In this document: positions 42,019 through 51,807 of the stretch, in pieces | How the letters are laid out: each line of letters begins with the position of its first letter | How positions within the stretch are numbered: position 1 is the first letter of the stretch | Assembly: GCA_030831125.1 (NCBI GenBank) | Contig: JAURLQ010000013.1 | Span: 31,087-95,086 of the forward strand | DNA length: 64,000 nucleotides | Reading direction: 5' to 3' | DNA from: Gammaproteobacteria bacterium | GTDB lineage: Bacteria; Pseudomonadota; Gammaproteobacteria; Pseudomonadales; Pseudohongiellaceae | The notes under the pieces: model-generated | The model's input: only the letters and a program-made list of their open reading frames with translations | Told to the model about the DNA's origin: nothing | Databases searched by the model: none | Made by a program: the position numbers and the translations under genes

Positions 42019-43273
42019 AGCCCTCTGCCCTGAAGCGGTAAGCCGGCAGCATGAACAGCAACAGCGCTGAGCTGACCAGTATCAGCGCAGCGACAAACAA
42101 CCCCGAATCATAGTCGCCACTTTGCTGACGCATCCACGCCATGCCGGTAATGCCCAAGCCGGAACCGAGATAGAACACTCCGAATATCACTCCATAGGCC
42201 CGGCCATAGGCCAGATGGCCGTAGTAACGCTTGATCAGAAAAGCCAGCACATCGAATTCTGCACCAAGCAGAAAGCCGAGCAGAATGGCGCTGACGATGG
42301 CTGCATCGGGATACAAGGCATAAAGCAGGCACGCGAGGGCACCCCCTACAGCTACCGTTTGCATCACTCGCGGTGCAAACATGTGGTCCATAACAAATCC
42401 AACCACTACCCGGGCAGTCAGCAGTGCAAAACCGAAGATGGTGGTGACCACAGCGCGTGCAGCCTCAGGTGACCAACCCGACTCTGTCAACAGCGGCACC
42501 TGCTGGCTTACCAGGCTGGTGGCGGTAAGTCCGAGCATGAAAAACGAAATGTTCAGCACTATAAAACTGCGTTCCTGGCACAATTGCCGGAACGGCACTC
42601 CCTGATCGCGGCCCAGCATCCGGTGCTTGACCTCCCCTGCCACAGGCTCCTTCAACAGCAGCCATACCAGAGGCCAACTGACAAATATCACCAGCAAACC
42701 CAGACCCAGCAAGGCACCACGCCAGCCATACAGAGGTATCAGTGCTGCAGTGATCAGGGGCACGACTGTACTGCCAAGCCCGATACCGGCATTTGCACAG
42801 CCCAGCGCCAACCCGAGCCGTCGCTCAAACCACTGGCTGACCACCTGCAGGTAGCCCAGAGGCCAGAGCCCTATCCCCAGCACCGGCACAAGTGCCCAAA
42901 GCAGGTAGTAAACCGCCAGCGATGGTGGCGTGAAATACAGGGCTATCAGGCTGAGGCCGAACAGCGGGATTGAAGCCAGTACGGTACGCCGGGGCCCGAA
43001 GCGGTCCACAATAAAGCCCTGCAGGGGGGAAATCAGTACGATCATGTAGGCTACTATCGTAAAAGCCAGACTTACCTGCACCCTGCTCCAGCCGAATTCC
43101 GCTTCAATGGGCTGGATATAGGCACTGATCGTTAGTACTGCCAGCACACTGGGACCAAAGGCCAGCCCCACCATCGCACCGGTGGTGCTCAGCACACCGC
43201 CTTTTGTCAACTCCGAGTTATTGCCAGTCTGCATGCTTTCCCCTGTGTGGCCTGTCTGGCCACTGGTTATCAT
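42017..43273 (-). CDS. Major facilitator superfamily transporter
   Basis: A 418-residue inner-membrane protein with 12 predicted transmembrane segments. The MFS signature between TM2 and TM3 reads GFIVDRFGPRRT, and the repeat in the second half is VVGFVMDHMFAPR. It resembles the oxalate/formate-antiporter and monocarboxylate-type MFS group, but the substrate is not determined. A damaged fragment of a second copy lies beyond the G8 gene. Divergent from pyrC. Confidence 0.85.
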   Translation of the reverse strand: MITSGQTGHTGESMQTGNNSELTKGGVLSTTGAMVGLAFGPSVLAVLTISAYIQPIEAEFGWSRVQVSLAFTIVAYMIVLISPLQGFIVDRFGPRRTVLASIPLFGLSLIALYFTPPSLAVYYLLWALVPVLGIGLWPLGYLQVVSQWFERRLGLALGCANAGIGLGSTVVPLITAALIPLYGWRGALLGLGLLVIFVSWPLVWLLLKEPVAGEVKHRMLGRDQGVPFRQLCQERSFIVLNISFFMLGLTATSLVSQQVPLLTESGWSPEAARAVVTTIFGFALLTARVVVGFVMDHMFAPRVMQTVAVGGALACLLYALYPDAAIVSAILLGFLLGAEFDVLAFLIKRYYGHLAYGRAYGVIFGVFYLGSGLGITGMAWMRQQSGDYDSGLFVAALILVSSALLLFMLPAYRFRAEG

Positions 43274-43410
43274 TTGATATCGAAGATAGGAGAAAGGGAG
43301 GGGCTGGTCTACTTATAGTTACAATTGAACGCCCTGACGGCTTGCCCTGATAGCAAGGTAAAGATGCTTTCCCTGCGCTATACTTGCCAGCGTTTTACAA
43401 GGTAAACCTG

Positions 43411-44445
43411 ATGCAGACACTCACCATTACCCGCCCTGACGACTGGCATGTCCATTTCAGGGATGGCGCCGTGCTTTCCCATACAGTTCCGGCCACCGCC
43501 CGTACCTTTACCCGGGCAATTGCAATGCCCAATCTGGTGCCGCCGGTCAGGACAACTGCCGAGGCCCTCGCTTACAGGGAACGCTTGCTCGCGCATGCGC
43601 CAAAGGGTTTTGATCCCCTGATGGTGCTCTATCTCACCGATGAAACTTCGCCGGCTGAAATCAGGGCTGCAGCTCAAAGCCAGGGGCAGGTAGTGGCTGC
43701 CAAACTCTATCCGGCAGGCGCCACAACCAACTCCTCCCATGGTGTAACCAGCATCGAGAAAATCCATCCTGCCCTTGAAGCAATGAGTGAAACCGGCATG
43801 CCCCTGCTGGTGCATGGTGAAGTCACAAGTGCAGATATCGATATTTTCGATCGGGAAAAAGTCTTCATCGACAGGATACTGGCGCCGCTGGCCACGCAGT
43901 TTGATAACCTGAGAATCGTGCTGGAACATATCACCACCCGCGATGCGGCCCAGTTTGTTTCAGGCGCCCCTGACAATATCGCGGCCACAATCACGGTGCA
44001 GCATCTGCTGTACAACCGAAACCACATGCTGGTGGGTGGCATAAGGCCGCATCTTTACTGCCTGCCGGTGCTCAAGCGCAACATTCATCAACAGGCCTTG
44101 CTCGATGCCGTTGCCAGTGGCAGCCACAAATTTTTCCTCGGTACCGATTCCGCACCGCATGCCAGACATACCAAGGAAACATCCTGTGGCTGTGCGGGTT
44201 GCTACAGCGCCCCTGCTGCGCTGGAACTGTACGCTGAGGTTTTTGAGAGCATCGGCGCGCTGGACAAACTGGAAGCATTTGCCAGTTTCAATGGTCCGGA
44301 TTTCTATGGCATGCCCCGCAACAAACACACCATCACGCTGGTCAGGGAAGCCTGGACATTGCCAATGGATTACGAATTTGCAGATCACCGCATAGTCCCG
44401 CTGCGGGGTGGTGAAGCTGTGCAATGGAAAATTGCTGATGTCTGA
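43411..44445 (+). CDS. pyrC: Dihydroorotase
   Basis: Zinc enzyme of pyrimidine biosynthesis that interconverts carbamoylaspartate and dihydroorotate. The 344-residue protein has the class II layout: [10 protein letters not shown] with the two metal His near residue 12, the carbamylated Lys in [14 protein letters not shown], His in LLVHGEV and LEHITT, and the late Asp in [12 protein letters not shown]. The ATG at 43411 follows AAGGT at a good distance. The final codons overlap the start of rnt. Confidence 0.96.
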   Translation: MQTLTITRPDDWHVHFRDGAVLSHTVPATARTFTRAIAMPNLVPPVRTTAEALAYRERLLAHAPKGFDPLMVLYLTDETSPAEIRAAAQSQGQVVAAKLYPAGATTNSSHGVTSIEKIHPALEAMSETGMPLLVHGEVTSADIDIFDREKVFIDRILAPLATQFDNLRIVLEHITTRDAAQFVSGAPDNIAATITVQHLLYNRNHMLVGGIRPHLYCLPVLKRNIHQQALLDAVASGSHKFFLGTDSAPHARHTKETSCGCAGCYSAPAALELYAEVFESIGALDKLEAFASFNGPDFYGMPRNKHTITLVREAWTLPMDYEFADHRIVPLRGGEAVQWKIADV

Positions 44446-45112
44446 ACTTGCAGCCAATGAATCAGCCAAGGCTGAAAAATCGGCCATGGCCCAACGATTT
44501 CGTGGCTTCTATCCTGTGGTCATCGATGTTGAATGCGGCGGCTTCAATGCACAGACCGATGCCATTCTGGAAATTGCTGCAGTGATCCTCGATCTTGATG
44601 AGCACCATCAGTTGTGTCGCAAGGAAACCCTCTTCTACCGTGTGCAACCCTTCCCCGGCGCCAATCTGGAAGAAGCAGCATTGAAGTTCACCGGTATCAA
44701 CCCGCATCATCCCCTTCGCATTGCCCATCCGGAACAGGAAGTATTTCGCGAGATGTTCCAGCATATCAGGTCGGGCATGAAAGCCGCCGATTGCAAACGC
44801 GCAATACTGGTAGGCCACAATGCCCATTTCGACCATGGCTTTGTCAATGCTGCATCCGAGCGGCACAAGCTCAAGCGCAATCCCTTCCATCCCTTTTCCA
44901 GCCTCGATACAGCTTCCATGTCTGCTCTGTGTTTCGGACAAACGGTGCTGGCGAGAGCAGTAGAGGCTGCAGGACTGCAGTTCGACACTGAAGCCGCACA
45001 TTCCGCAAAATATGATGCCGAAATCACGGCCGATCTCTTCTGCCTCATGATCAACAAATGGCAAGCCATGGGTGGCTGGCCTTTGCCAGACCTCCAATCC
45101 GATACCCTGTAA
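44438..45112 (+). CDS. rnt: Ribonuclease T
   Basis: 3' exoribonuclease that matures tRNA and other stable RNA ends. The 224-residue DEDD-family protein shows [18 protein letters not shown] (first Asp and Glu), [10 protein letters not shown] (second Asp) and [14 protein letters not shown] (His and last Asp). RNase T is largely limited to gammaproteobacteria, which supports the taxonomic reading. Its ATG lies within the last codons of pyrC (8-bp overlap). Confidence 0.95.
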   Translation: MSELAANESAKAEKSAMAQRFRGFYPVVIDVECGGFNAQTDAILEIAAVILDLDEHHQLCRKETLFYRVQPFPGANLEEAALKFTGINPHHPLRIAHPEQEVFREMFQHIRSGMKAADCKRAILVGHNAHFDHGFVNAASERHKLKRNPFHPFSSLDTASMSALCFGQTVLARAVEAAGLQFDTEAAHSAKYDAEITADLFCLMINKWQAMGGWPLPDLQSDTL

Positions 45113-45124
45113 GCGCAACTGCTC

Positions 45125-46732
45125 ATGTCTGAAACTCGGTCAATCAAGGGTATCGGTTATCTGGAAGGTTTCCATCCATCAGACAAATCCGTTATTTACG
45201 GATGGGCCGGAGATGGCAAGATCCCTAGCACAAGGGTAGACCTTGATGTTCTGCTCGATGGGGTGACTGTAGCGCGCATACAGTGTGACAAGGAACGCAA
45301 GGATCTGGTCAACGAAAAGGGCCGCTTTGGTTATGCCTTCATGTTCAGGATTCCGTCCACACATATCCATGGCAGGCAACAGCAGCTGTCGGTGCGTTTT
45401 GCAGCTTCCAGCCAGGAGCTTATGCAATCTCCGATCCGTTTCGGCCCTGCTACTGCGGCAACCGAAGGCATAGAAGAGGATGCAAATCACAATACACCCA
45501 TAAAGCACCTCCCTTTGACAACTTTGCAGTGCACAGGATACCTGGATGGTTTTGACCCTGCTGACAGCATGACCATCCATGGCTGGGCTTCGGATATGAT
45601 GCATCCGGCAAACATGCTGATACTGGAATTACGACTTGATGGCAAAACGGAAGAATTCATCCAGTGTGACTGTCTGCGCAAGGATCTAGTCAATCAGGCG
45701 GGTGAACCACAGGGTTTTGGTTTTTTTTATCAGTTGCCCGCCAGAATGTTTGACGGCAAAGCGCATGAAATTGATGTCCGGATTGCGAACACCACAATTT
45801 CCCTGCAGCATTCTCCCCTGCGCAAGGTACTACCTGGAAATCCGCAGCTTGTTCCTCACCATGATGAGTTACCGGCTACTGCAATATGCGCCATCCTCAA
45901 GAATGAACTCCCCTATCTCCTTGAGTGGATAGCCTTCCACAAGGTTGTAGGTTTCAGCGATTTCGTGCTTTACGACAACATGAGCAATGACGGTAGTCAT
46001 GCCGTACTGACGGCCTTGCAGGAAGCTGGCGAAATCACATTCTTCTCATGGCCTGATGCGATAGGGCCCAATCGTCAGATCATGGCCTACAATCATTATC
46101 TGCAGCATTTCAGAAGCCGACACGACTGGACTCTGTTTCTCGACCTCGATGAATTTTTTGTGCCGGTTCAGGAGCAAACTGTTCATTCGCTTTTGAATGT
46201 GCCCGAGGAAACAGCAGCTATTGCAATCAACTGGATGATTTTCGGTTCCACGGGTGCAGGCATCAGGAGTGAAGGTCTGGTAATTGAACGATTTGTCCGT
46301 AGGGCACCTGAAGATTTCCAGCAGAATTATCCATTCAAATCACTTTGCCGCACGGCTCTGATCGACAGACCGGGTATCCATGCACCCAAACCCTGGCGCG
46401 GTAGCACCAGAAATCTGAAACAGGAAAAAGTAGGGGTTTTCGGCTTCGACTGGTCTCACCTGCAGAACAGTCATGAGAAGTTTCGCATCCACCATTACTT
46501 TGTAAAATCGCTGCAGGAATGGGAACTCAAGAAAAAGAGAGGACGACCTGATGCAGATATCGGCAGCAAGTTCAGCAGACGGTCCGATTATGAATTCAGA
46601 ATTTATGACCGCAATGAAATCCTGGATGAAAGTGCTCTGCGTTTTCTTGATGCCACAAGAACCGAGATGACAAGGTTAAGCAGCTTGCCTGGTATCGCAG
46701 AAGCGCTGGCAGCTGTAGGAGTAAACGTATGA
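45125..46732 (+). CDS. Glycosyltransferase family 2/92-like protein with two N-terminal repeat modules
   Basis: A 535-residue protein with two similar modules of about 100 residues (9-105 and 135-235). Each opens GYL(E/D)GF-PxD-IxGWA and contains IQCD-RKDLVN. From residue 250 follows a glycosyltransferase A-type domain (ICAILKNELPYLLEWIAFH, then the DxD-like LFLDLDEFF) of the DUF23/GT92 sort. The repeated module is probably a beta-sandwich for binding; I do not know its name. No signal peptide or TM. The next gene, an AMP ligase, overlaps its stop by 4 bp. Confidence 0.7.
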   Translation: MSETRSIKGIGYLEGFHPSDKSVIYGWAGDGKIPSTRVDLDVLLDGVTVARIQCDKERKDLVNEKGRFGYAFMFRIPSTHIHGRQQQLSVRFAASSQELMQSPIRFGPATAATEGIEEDANHNTPIKHLPLTTLQCTGYLDGFDPADSMTIHGWASDMMHPANMLILELRLDGKTEEFIQCDCLRKDLVNQAGEPQGFGFFYQLPARMFDGKAHEIDVRIANTTISLQHSPLRKVLPGNPQLVPHHDELPATAICAILKNELPYLLEWIAFHKVVGFSDFVLYDNMSNDGSHAVLTALQEAGEITFFSWPDAIGPNRQIMAYNHYLQHFRSRHDWTLFLDLDEFFVPVQEQTVHSLLNVPEETAAIAINWMIFGSTGAGIRSEGLVIERFVRRAPEDFQQNYPFKSLCRTALIDRPGIHAPKPWRGSTRNLKQEKVGVFGFDWSHLQNSHEKFRIHHYFVKSLQEWELKKKRGRPDADIGSKFSRRSDYEFRIYDRNEILDESALRFLDATRTEMTRLSSLPGIAEALAAVGVNV

Positions 46733-48381
46733 CACGATTGCACTGGTTGCAGGACACCAACAAGCTGCCAACGCTTGGACAGCACTGGGTTGATACCTGC
46801 AAGCGCCCGGGTAATCCTGAAGTGCTCGTTGATACCACCGGTACCAGCCTGGAAAGCCTCAAGGCCCTGACTGCCTCCATCCTTCTTGGCAGGCTCTTCC
46901 GCAAAACCTGCTCAAGGCAGAATATCGGTCTGCTGTTGCCCAGCACAGCCGGCAGCGCATTGGCCAACATGGCCTGCATGCTGCTTGGCAGAACGGCTGT
47001 CAATCTCAACTTTACAGCCAGCAACGAGGCACTGCTGGCTTCTGTAGAACTCGCTGAAATCCGCACCATTTTCACATCAAACCGCTTTCTGGAAAAACTG
47101 CGTACCCGCGGCGTGGATGTCGACACACTTGCCGCCCGTTACAAACTGGTGCCGCTTGAACAGCTTGCAAAGCAGAATTCCAGCCTGCGCAAAGTGCTGA
47201 CTTTCGCGACCTGCAAATTGTTGCCGGCAGCCTTGCTCAGAAAAATCTGGTGCCAACCCTGTGAAGTTTCCCGTACTGCTGTAATTCTTTTTTCAAGTGG
47301 CAGTGAGGGCGTGCCCAAAGGGGTCATGCTGTCTCATCGCGCCATTCTGGCCAATGTCAAACAGATAGCCCAGCTGCTCAACTTCAGAAGTGATGATGTA
47401 GTGCTGGCCAATCTTCCCCCTTTCCATGCATTCGGACTGACAGTTACGCATTTCATGCCTCTGCTCGAACGTGTAAAAGTGGTCTGCCACCCCGACCCGA
47501 CCGAGGTTGTTGGTGCGGCACAGGCCATTGCACAGCACAGGGTTACCATGATGTTTGGTACTTCCAGTTTTTTCCGGCTTTACAACCGCAACAGCCGCGT
47601 TGAACCACAAATGCTGGAAAGTGTACGTCTCGCTATTGCCGGTGCAGAAAAGTTGCAGGAAGAAGTACGTGACGAGTTTCTGAGGAAATTCGACAAGGAT
47701 ATTCTTGAAGGCTATGGCGCTACGGAAACTGCTCCTGTTGCCAGTGTGAATATTCCGGATTTTCTGATGTCCGAAGACTGGCCGGCCAGCACTGGAAACA
47801 AACCCGGATCAGTAGGCATACCGCTGCCGGACACTGCCTTTCGAATCGTGGATCCGGACACTTTCGAAGCCTTGCCCACCGGCGATGCCGGCATGATCCT
47901 GATCAGTGGCCCCCAGTTGATGGATGGCTATTTCAAAAACACGGAAAAAACCACTGAAGTCCTGCGCAGGTTTGATGACAAATACTGGTATGTATCAGGC
48001 GACAAGGGCTATCTGGATGGTGAGGGGTTTCTGTATATACAGGACCGTTATTCACGTTTTGCCAAAATTGGCGGTGAAATGGTGGGCCTTGGTGCCGTAG
48101 AAAAAGCCCTGCGCGAATTTGTGAGCAAGCCTGAATTTGAAACTGTTGTGGTCAGCCTGCCCGATGCGAAAAAAGGGGAAAGGCTGGTTGCACTTGTGAC
48201 AATGGGTGTTGATGCCCATGCGATAAGAAACGGGCTCTCTGCTTCAGGTCTGAATTCTCTGGCTTTTCCCTCCCGGTATCTGCTGGTGGGTGAGATTCCC
48301 AAACTTGGTTCCGGCAAGACCGATTTCGCCACAGCAAAAAAACTGGCGCTGAAAATGAGTTGTGAAGAACAAGAAAACTAA
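46729..48381 (+). CDS. AMP-dependent acyl ligase, similar to the C-terminal half of Aas
   Basis: A 550-residue ANL-superfamily adenylating enzyme. The P-loop-like motif is SSGSEGVPKGVMLSH, then GYGATETAPV (A5), the Asp in YVSGDKGYLDGEG (A7) and the C-terminal catalytic Lys near GSGKTDFATAKKL (A10). It looks like the acyl-ACP-synthetase domain of the lysophospholipid-recycling enzyme Aas, but no acyltransferase domain precedes it. Overlap with the glycosyltransferase gene suggests a joint job, perhaps modifying a lipid or saccharide; that is inference. Confidence 0.75.
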   Translation: MTRLHWLQDTNKLPTLGQHWVDTCKRPGNPEVLVDTTGTSLESLKALTASILLGRLFRKTCSRQNIGLLLPSTAGSALANMACMLLGRTAVNLNFTASNEALLASVELAEIRTIFTSNRFLEKLRTRGVDVDTLAARYKLVPLEQLAKQNSSLRKVLTFATCKLLPAALLRKIWCQPCEVSRTAVILFSSGSEGVPKGVMLSHRAILANVKQIAQLLNFRSDDVVLANLPPFHAFGLTVTHFMPLLERVKVVCHPDPTEVVGAAQAIAQHRVTMMFGTSSFFRLYNRNSRVEPQMLESVRLAIAGAEKLQEEVRDEFLRKFDKDILEGYGATETAPVASVNIPDFLMSEDWPASTGNKPGSVGIPLPDTAFRIVDPDTFEALPTGDAGMILISGPQLMDGYFKNTEKTTEVLRRFDDKYWYVSGDKGYLDGEGFLYIQDRYSRFAKIGGEMVGLGAVEKALREFVSKPEFETVVVSLPDAKKGERLVALVTMGVDAHAIRNGLSASGLNSLAFPSRYLLVGEIPKLGSGKTDFATAKKLALKMSCEEQEN

Positions 48382-48752
48382 TGGCGGATTCTGATCAGGA
48401 TTGCGCCGTAATTGGGACTGTCTTCACTGTAATCGATAACCCTGCCCTGATCCCTGTAATACTGCAGTTGCCCGAGTATCTGTTCCCTGATCCTGCCCCC
48501 TCCCACGATCACCCTTACTTCTGCAGCATAGGCTGACCAGGCTGCAACGAGACATTCATCCAGTTTGTCGAGCGCCCGCTCTATGGTTTCACGGTTATGG
48601 GCAATATCCCGGGTAAGACAGGAACCATCGGTTTGCAGATAAACATTTTCATCACACTTGGGACAAGATAGCGCCGGTGGCAGATTCTCAAGATCGATAC
48701 TGCTCTGCGCAAGCTGCATGCCGCAGTTGAGACATTCCCGTACTTTGCCCAT
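48378..48752 (-). CDS. Small zinc-ribbon protein with Smr-like C-terminal domain
   Basis: A 124-residue protein. The first 35 residues form a zinc ribbon (CLNCG and CPKC), and the last 60 (VRVIVGGGRIREQILGQLQY to IRIRH) resemble an Smr domain, in which a Gly-rich loop precedes a helix. Smr proteins bind or cut nucleic acid, often on stalled ribosomes. The fold assignment is only moderately sure because the motif usually reads HGxG. Convergent with the AMP ligase gene, overlapping by 4 bp; 14 bp downstream of the GST gene and perhaps cotranscribed. Confidence 0.5.
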   Translation of the reverse strand: MGKVRECLNCGMQLAQSSIDLENLPPALSCPKCDENVYLQTDGSCLTRDIAHNRETIERALDKLDECLVAAWSAYAAEVRVIVGGGRIREQILGQLQYYRDQGRVIDYSEDSPNYGAILIRIRH

Positions 48753-48766
48753 TTCCCCGATACCAC

Positions 48767-49432
48767 CTACCAGCCTGGCTCACCGAGCAGATAGCCGATT
48801 TCATCCTCTTTGATCACTTCTTTTTCCTGCACACCGGCCGCCATCCATTGCTGCAGGGCAGAATTGGCCAGCATGGTACGACAATAGGCTGCGGCACTGT
48901 CGCCAAGTTCGGGATGATAGGAATAAAACCGCATGACCACCGGGGCATACATCGCATCTGCTATGGAAAATTTGCCAAACAGCCAGGGACCACCTGATGC
49001 CTCAAGACACTGCTGCCAGATTTGTTCTATCCGCGCGATATCTTTGAGTAGTTCACCCTCTGCCGGCATCGGTCTCTGCAGTCGCACATTCATTGGCCAC
49101 TGGTTACGCAGGGCATTGAACCCTGAATGCATTTCCGCTGATACAGATCTTGCTCTGGCACGACTGGCGGCTGCAGTCGGCCACCCGGCACCATTGAGTT
49201 GTTTCTCATTGATATATTCACAGATTGCCAACGAATCCCAAACCACGAATTCATCGTCATACAACACCGGAACCTTGCAGGTAGGTGACAGTTCACGCAA
49301 TCGTGCAGGTGTTTCATCAAGGTTCAGGGCAATGCGGACTTCTTCGAAAGGCACGCCGAAATGTTTGAGCAGGAGCCAGGGGCGCAAAGACCAGGTGGAA
49401 TAATTCTTGTTGCCGATAACGAGTTTCAGCAT
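48767..49432 (-). CDS. Glutathione S-transferase family protein
   Basis: A 221-residue cytosolic GST. The N-terminal thioredoxin-like domain starts LKLVIGNKNYSTWSLRPWL and has the cis-Pro loop TCKVPVLYDD with the glutathione-contact pair DS in VVWDSLAICEYI. The helical C-domain follows with FSIADAMYAPVV. The substrate is unknown. The ATG at 49432 is chosen from the family alignment; the frame could open at 49540 but adds 36 residues without homology. Confidence 0.85.
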   Translation of the reverse strand: MLKLVIGNKNYSTWSLRPWLLLKHFGVPFEEVRIALNLDETPARLRELSPTCKVPVLYDDEFVVWDSLAICEYINEKQLNGAGWPTAAASRARARSVSAEMHSGFNALRNQWPMNVRLQRPMPAEGELLKDIARIEQIWQQCLEASGGPWLFGKFSIADAMYAPVVMRFYSYHPELGDSAAAYCRTMLANSALQQWMAAGVQEKEVIKEDEIGYLLGEPGW

Positions 49433-49527
49433 GAGCCTGCACACTCCAGCGATGAAAAACGGTATTCTAGCAGTGTTCAGCTGCAAGCTGTTCCAATGGC
49501 ACCATGCATCAATCAACAGGATCAATG

Positions 49528-49986
49528 ATGTATCTTTCACTTGATGATTACAGGACAGTTGTTACGCTGACCCCGCTTGTTTCCATTGATATGCTGGTAC
49601 GCAATCAGGCCGGAGAATACCTGCTGGGCTACCGGACCAACGCCCCTGCCAGGAATACCTGGTTTGTTCCCGGCGGCAGTATCAGGAAAAACGAAACCCT
49701 CGACGATGCATTTTTGCGCATCTCGGAAAATGAACTGGGCATGTTACTGCAAAGAAATGACGCTTCATTTCTTTGCGTTTTCGAACACCACTATGCTGAC
49801 AGTTGTTGCGGCGACTCAATTGGCACTCACTATGTAGTGCTCGCCCACCAGCTGGAACTGGATATCGGGCTGGATTCCCTCCCCCGGGCACAACACGGGA
49901 AGTATCGCTGGTTCACCAGGGAGCAATTGCTCAACTCACCTGAAGTGCACCTGCACACCAAATGGTACCTGCAAACACCCGGCTGA
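49528..49986 (+). CDS. Nudix hydrolase, GDP-mannose mannosyl hydrolase-like
   Basis: A 152-residue Nudix protein. The start MYLSLDDYRTVVTLTPLVS lines up with GDP-mannose hydrolase, as do WFVPGGSIRKNETLDDAF and THYVVLAHQLEL. In this subfamily the Nudix box is altered (GGxIRKNETLDDAF then ISENELG) and the enzyme releases mannose from GDP-mannose. CAGGAT precedes the ATG at 49528; ATGs at 49504 and 49525 remain possible. Divergent from the GST gene with the two 5' ends close. Confidence 0.78.
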   Translation: MYLSLDDYRTVVTLTPLVSIDMLVRNQAGEYLLGYRTNAPARNTWFVPGGSIRKNETLDDAFLRISENELGMLLQRNDASFLCVFEHHYADSCCGDSIGTHYVVLAHQLELDIGLDSLPRAQHGKYRWFTREQLLNSPEVHLHTKWYLQTPG

Positions 49987-50101
49987 TTTCAAATCTCTCA
50001 TTACCTCTGACTTCTCATAGCTTCTCATAGCCTCTCATGGGCCCCTGCTTCCCTGCATCTCCTGTTTCTTGATCTGGCACAAAGATGCAAACAAATGCTT
50101 G

Positions 50102-50130
50102 TTGACATTGATTCTCATTAAGCTTAATGT
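50102..50130 (+). promoter_or_regulatory. Promoter with overlapping Fur-box-like sequence before bfd
   Basis: TTGACA (50102-50107) and TAATGT (50125-50130) are spaced by 17 bp. The spacer overlaps GACATTGATTCTCATTAAG (50104-50122), which matches the Fur consensus at about 13 of 19 positions. This predicts iron-repressed expression of bfd. Confidence 0.6.
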
Positions 50131-50159
50131 TTGCAACAACCAACCCGGAATGATCAGCC

Positions 50160-50348
50160 ATGTACGTATGCCTCTGCAAAGCTGTAACCGACCGCCAGAT
50201 CAAGGAATCCCTTATGGGTGGCGCAGCGTCTTTTGCCGATATTCGCCGTGAACTGGGCGTAGCTACCCAGTGTGGCAAATGCAGCCAGTTGGCCAAAACC
50301 ATTATTGAAACCACTGTTCGCAAAACCCCTTTCGAACCTGCAGCCTGA
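50160..50348 (+). CDS. bfd: Bacterioferritin-associated ferredoxin
   Basis: A 62-residue 2Fe-2S protein that reduces bacterioferritin to release iron. The four cysteine ligands are visible as CLC near residue 4 and CGKC near 38, in the spacing of Bfd. A GAT-like ASFADIRRELGVATQCGKC region is typical. It lies upstream of bfr, with separate Fur-box-like sites before each. Confidence 0.93.
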   Translation: MYVCLCKAVTDRQIKESLMGGAASFADIRRELGVATQCGKCSQLAKTIIETTVRKTPFEPAA

Positions 50349-50432
50349 GTTTCGCCCCCCCAACCTTTGTAGCACTGGTTTACTGCACAGGACACCCGCT
50401 ATCCTGTACCCTGTCCCGGCGTAAACGCAAGT

Positions 50433-50451
50433 CACAATGAGAAGCGTTATC
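50433..50451 (+). promoter_or_regulatory. Fur-box-like site before bfr
   Basis: CACAATGAGAAGCGTTATC agrees with the 19-bp Fur consensus at 14 positions. It lies 110 bp upstream of the bfr ATG, within the bfd-bfr gap, and may be a second Fur site of the locus. Confidence 0.55.
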
Positions 50452-50559
50452 GCTACACTAAAGCCATATATATCAAGGGGTTATAACCCTTTTACTGGAC
50501 AGTCGCCTCGCCAGTAGAGAGAATAGCGGCTTTGCACAGCCCGCCTCAGGAGTACCCGA

Positions 50560-51030
50560 ATGAAAGGTGACAAACAGGTTATCGCCCACCTCAACAAGAT
50601 TCTCGGTAATGAACTCATTGCCATCAACCAGTATTTTCTGCATGCAAAGATGTTTGAAGACTGGGGGCTGAAGGAACTGGCTGAATTTACCAGGCATGAA
50701 TCCATCGATGAGATGAAACATGCCGATGAACTGATCGAGCGCATCCTCTTTCTCGAAGGCCTGCCCAACCTGCAGGATCTGGGAAAACTGCATATAGGCG
50801 AGGAAACGCGCGAAATGCTGCAGTGTGATCTGGACCTCGAGATGCGCGCCATACCAGACCTCAGAGTTGCCATTGAACACTGTGAAAGTGTCAAGGACTA
50901 CGTTTCACGTGACATGCTGCAGAGCATCCTCGAATCCGAAGAAGAGCATGTTGACTGGCTGGAAACACAGCTTTCACTGATAGAGAAAGTCGGCATCCAG
51001 AACTACCTGCAGGAAAAAATGAACGACTGA
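50560..51030 (+). CDS. bfr: Bacterioferritin
   Basis: A 156-residue haem-containing iron-storage protein forming 24-mers. [20 protein letters not shown] opens the protein. The ferroxidase residues are in [29 protein letters not shown] (Glu-x-x-His) and [14 protein letters not shown], and the haem-ligand Met lies near residue 52 in DEMKHAD. Gene order with bfd is standard. Confidence 0.95.
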   Translation: MKGDKQVIAHLNKILGNELIAINQYFLHAKMFEDWGLKELAEFTRHESIDEMKHADELIERILFLEGLPNLQDLGKLHIGEETREMLQCDLDLEMRAIPDLRVAIEHCESVKDYVSRDMLQSILESEEEHVDWLETQLSLIEKVGIQNYLQEKMND

Positions 51031-51190
51031 TCCACCGGCAGACTGTCAATGGGTTGCGGCCCATTGGCAGCTCCGGGCCGATAGGAAACACCTATTCTGT
51101 CCATAGACACAGCTGTCTTGCAAAAGCAGGTCGCAGCCTGCATATTTGCTCACCTCAAAGTTACTTATCCACTTCCAGCAGGAGAATCAA

Positions 51191-51793
51191 ATGAGCGCAT
51201 TTGTGTGTCAGAAAGCCCCGAATTTCACTTCGGCAGCCGTCATGCCGGACGGCAGTATCAAGGAAGATTTTTCCCTGTCTGATTACGCCGGCAAATATGT
51301 TGTCATGTTCTTTTACCCACTGGACTTCACCTTCGTGTGTCCCTCAGAAATTCTGGCCCACAACAGTCGTGTAAAGGAATTTGAAGCCCGTGGTGTGCAG
51401 GTAATCGGTGTGTCCATCGACTCCCAGTTTACCCACTCTGCATGGCGCAATACTTCAACCAACAATGGTGGTATCGGCCCCATCGGCTTTCCGCTGGTTG
51501 CAGACGTCAAGCACGAAATCACCCAGGCCTTCGGTGTTGAGCATCCCCAGGCCGGTGTAGCCCTGCGCGGTTCTTTCCTTATAGACAAGGACGGCATCAT
51601 CCAGCACATGGTGATCAACAACCTGCCGCTGGGTCGTAACGTGGATGAAATGCTCCGCATGGTTGATGCCCTGCAGTTTACAGAAGAGCATGGTGAAGTC
51701 TGCCCTGCCGGCTGGAACAAGGGTGACGATGGCATGAAGCCTGATGCTGCTGGTGTAGCGTCTTACCTCAGCAAACACGCTACAGACCTCTGA
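51191..51793 (+). CDS. Typical 2-Cys peroxiredoxin (AhpC/Prx1 type)
   Basis: Reduces H2O2 and organic peroxides. The 200-residue protein has the peroxidatic Cys in DFTFVCPSEI near residue 51 and the resolving Cys in GEVCPAGW near 173. The loop GGIGPIGFPLVAD and the C-terminal YL in VASYLSKH correspond to the GGLG and YF motifs of oxidation-sensitive Prx1-type enzymes. AGGAG precedes the ATG at 51191. It stands between bfr and a terminator and has no ahpF beside it. Confidence 0.93.
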   Translation: MSAFVCQKAPNFTSAAVMPDGSIKEDFSLSDYAGKYVVMFFYPLDFTFVCPSEILAHNSRVKEFEARGVQVIGVSIDSQFTHSAWRNTSTNNGGIGPIGFPLVADVKHEITQAFGVEHPQAGVALRGSFLIDKDGIIQHMVINNLPLGRNVDEMLRMVDALQFTEEHGEVCPAGWNKGDDGMKPDAAGVASYLSKHATDL

Positions 51794-51807
51794 TCTGTCC
51801 CGCATTA

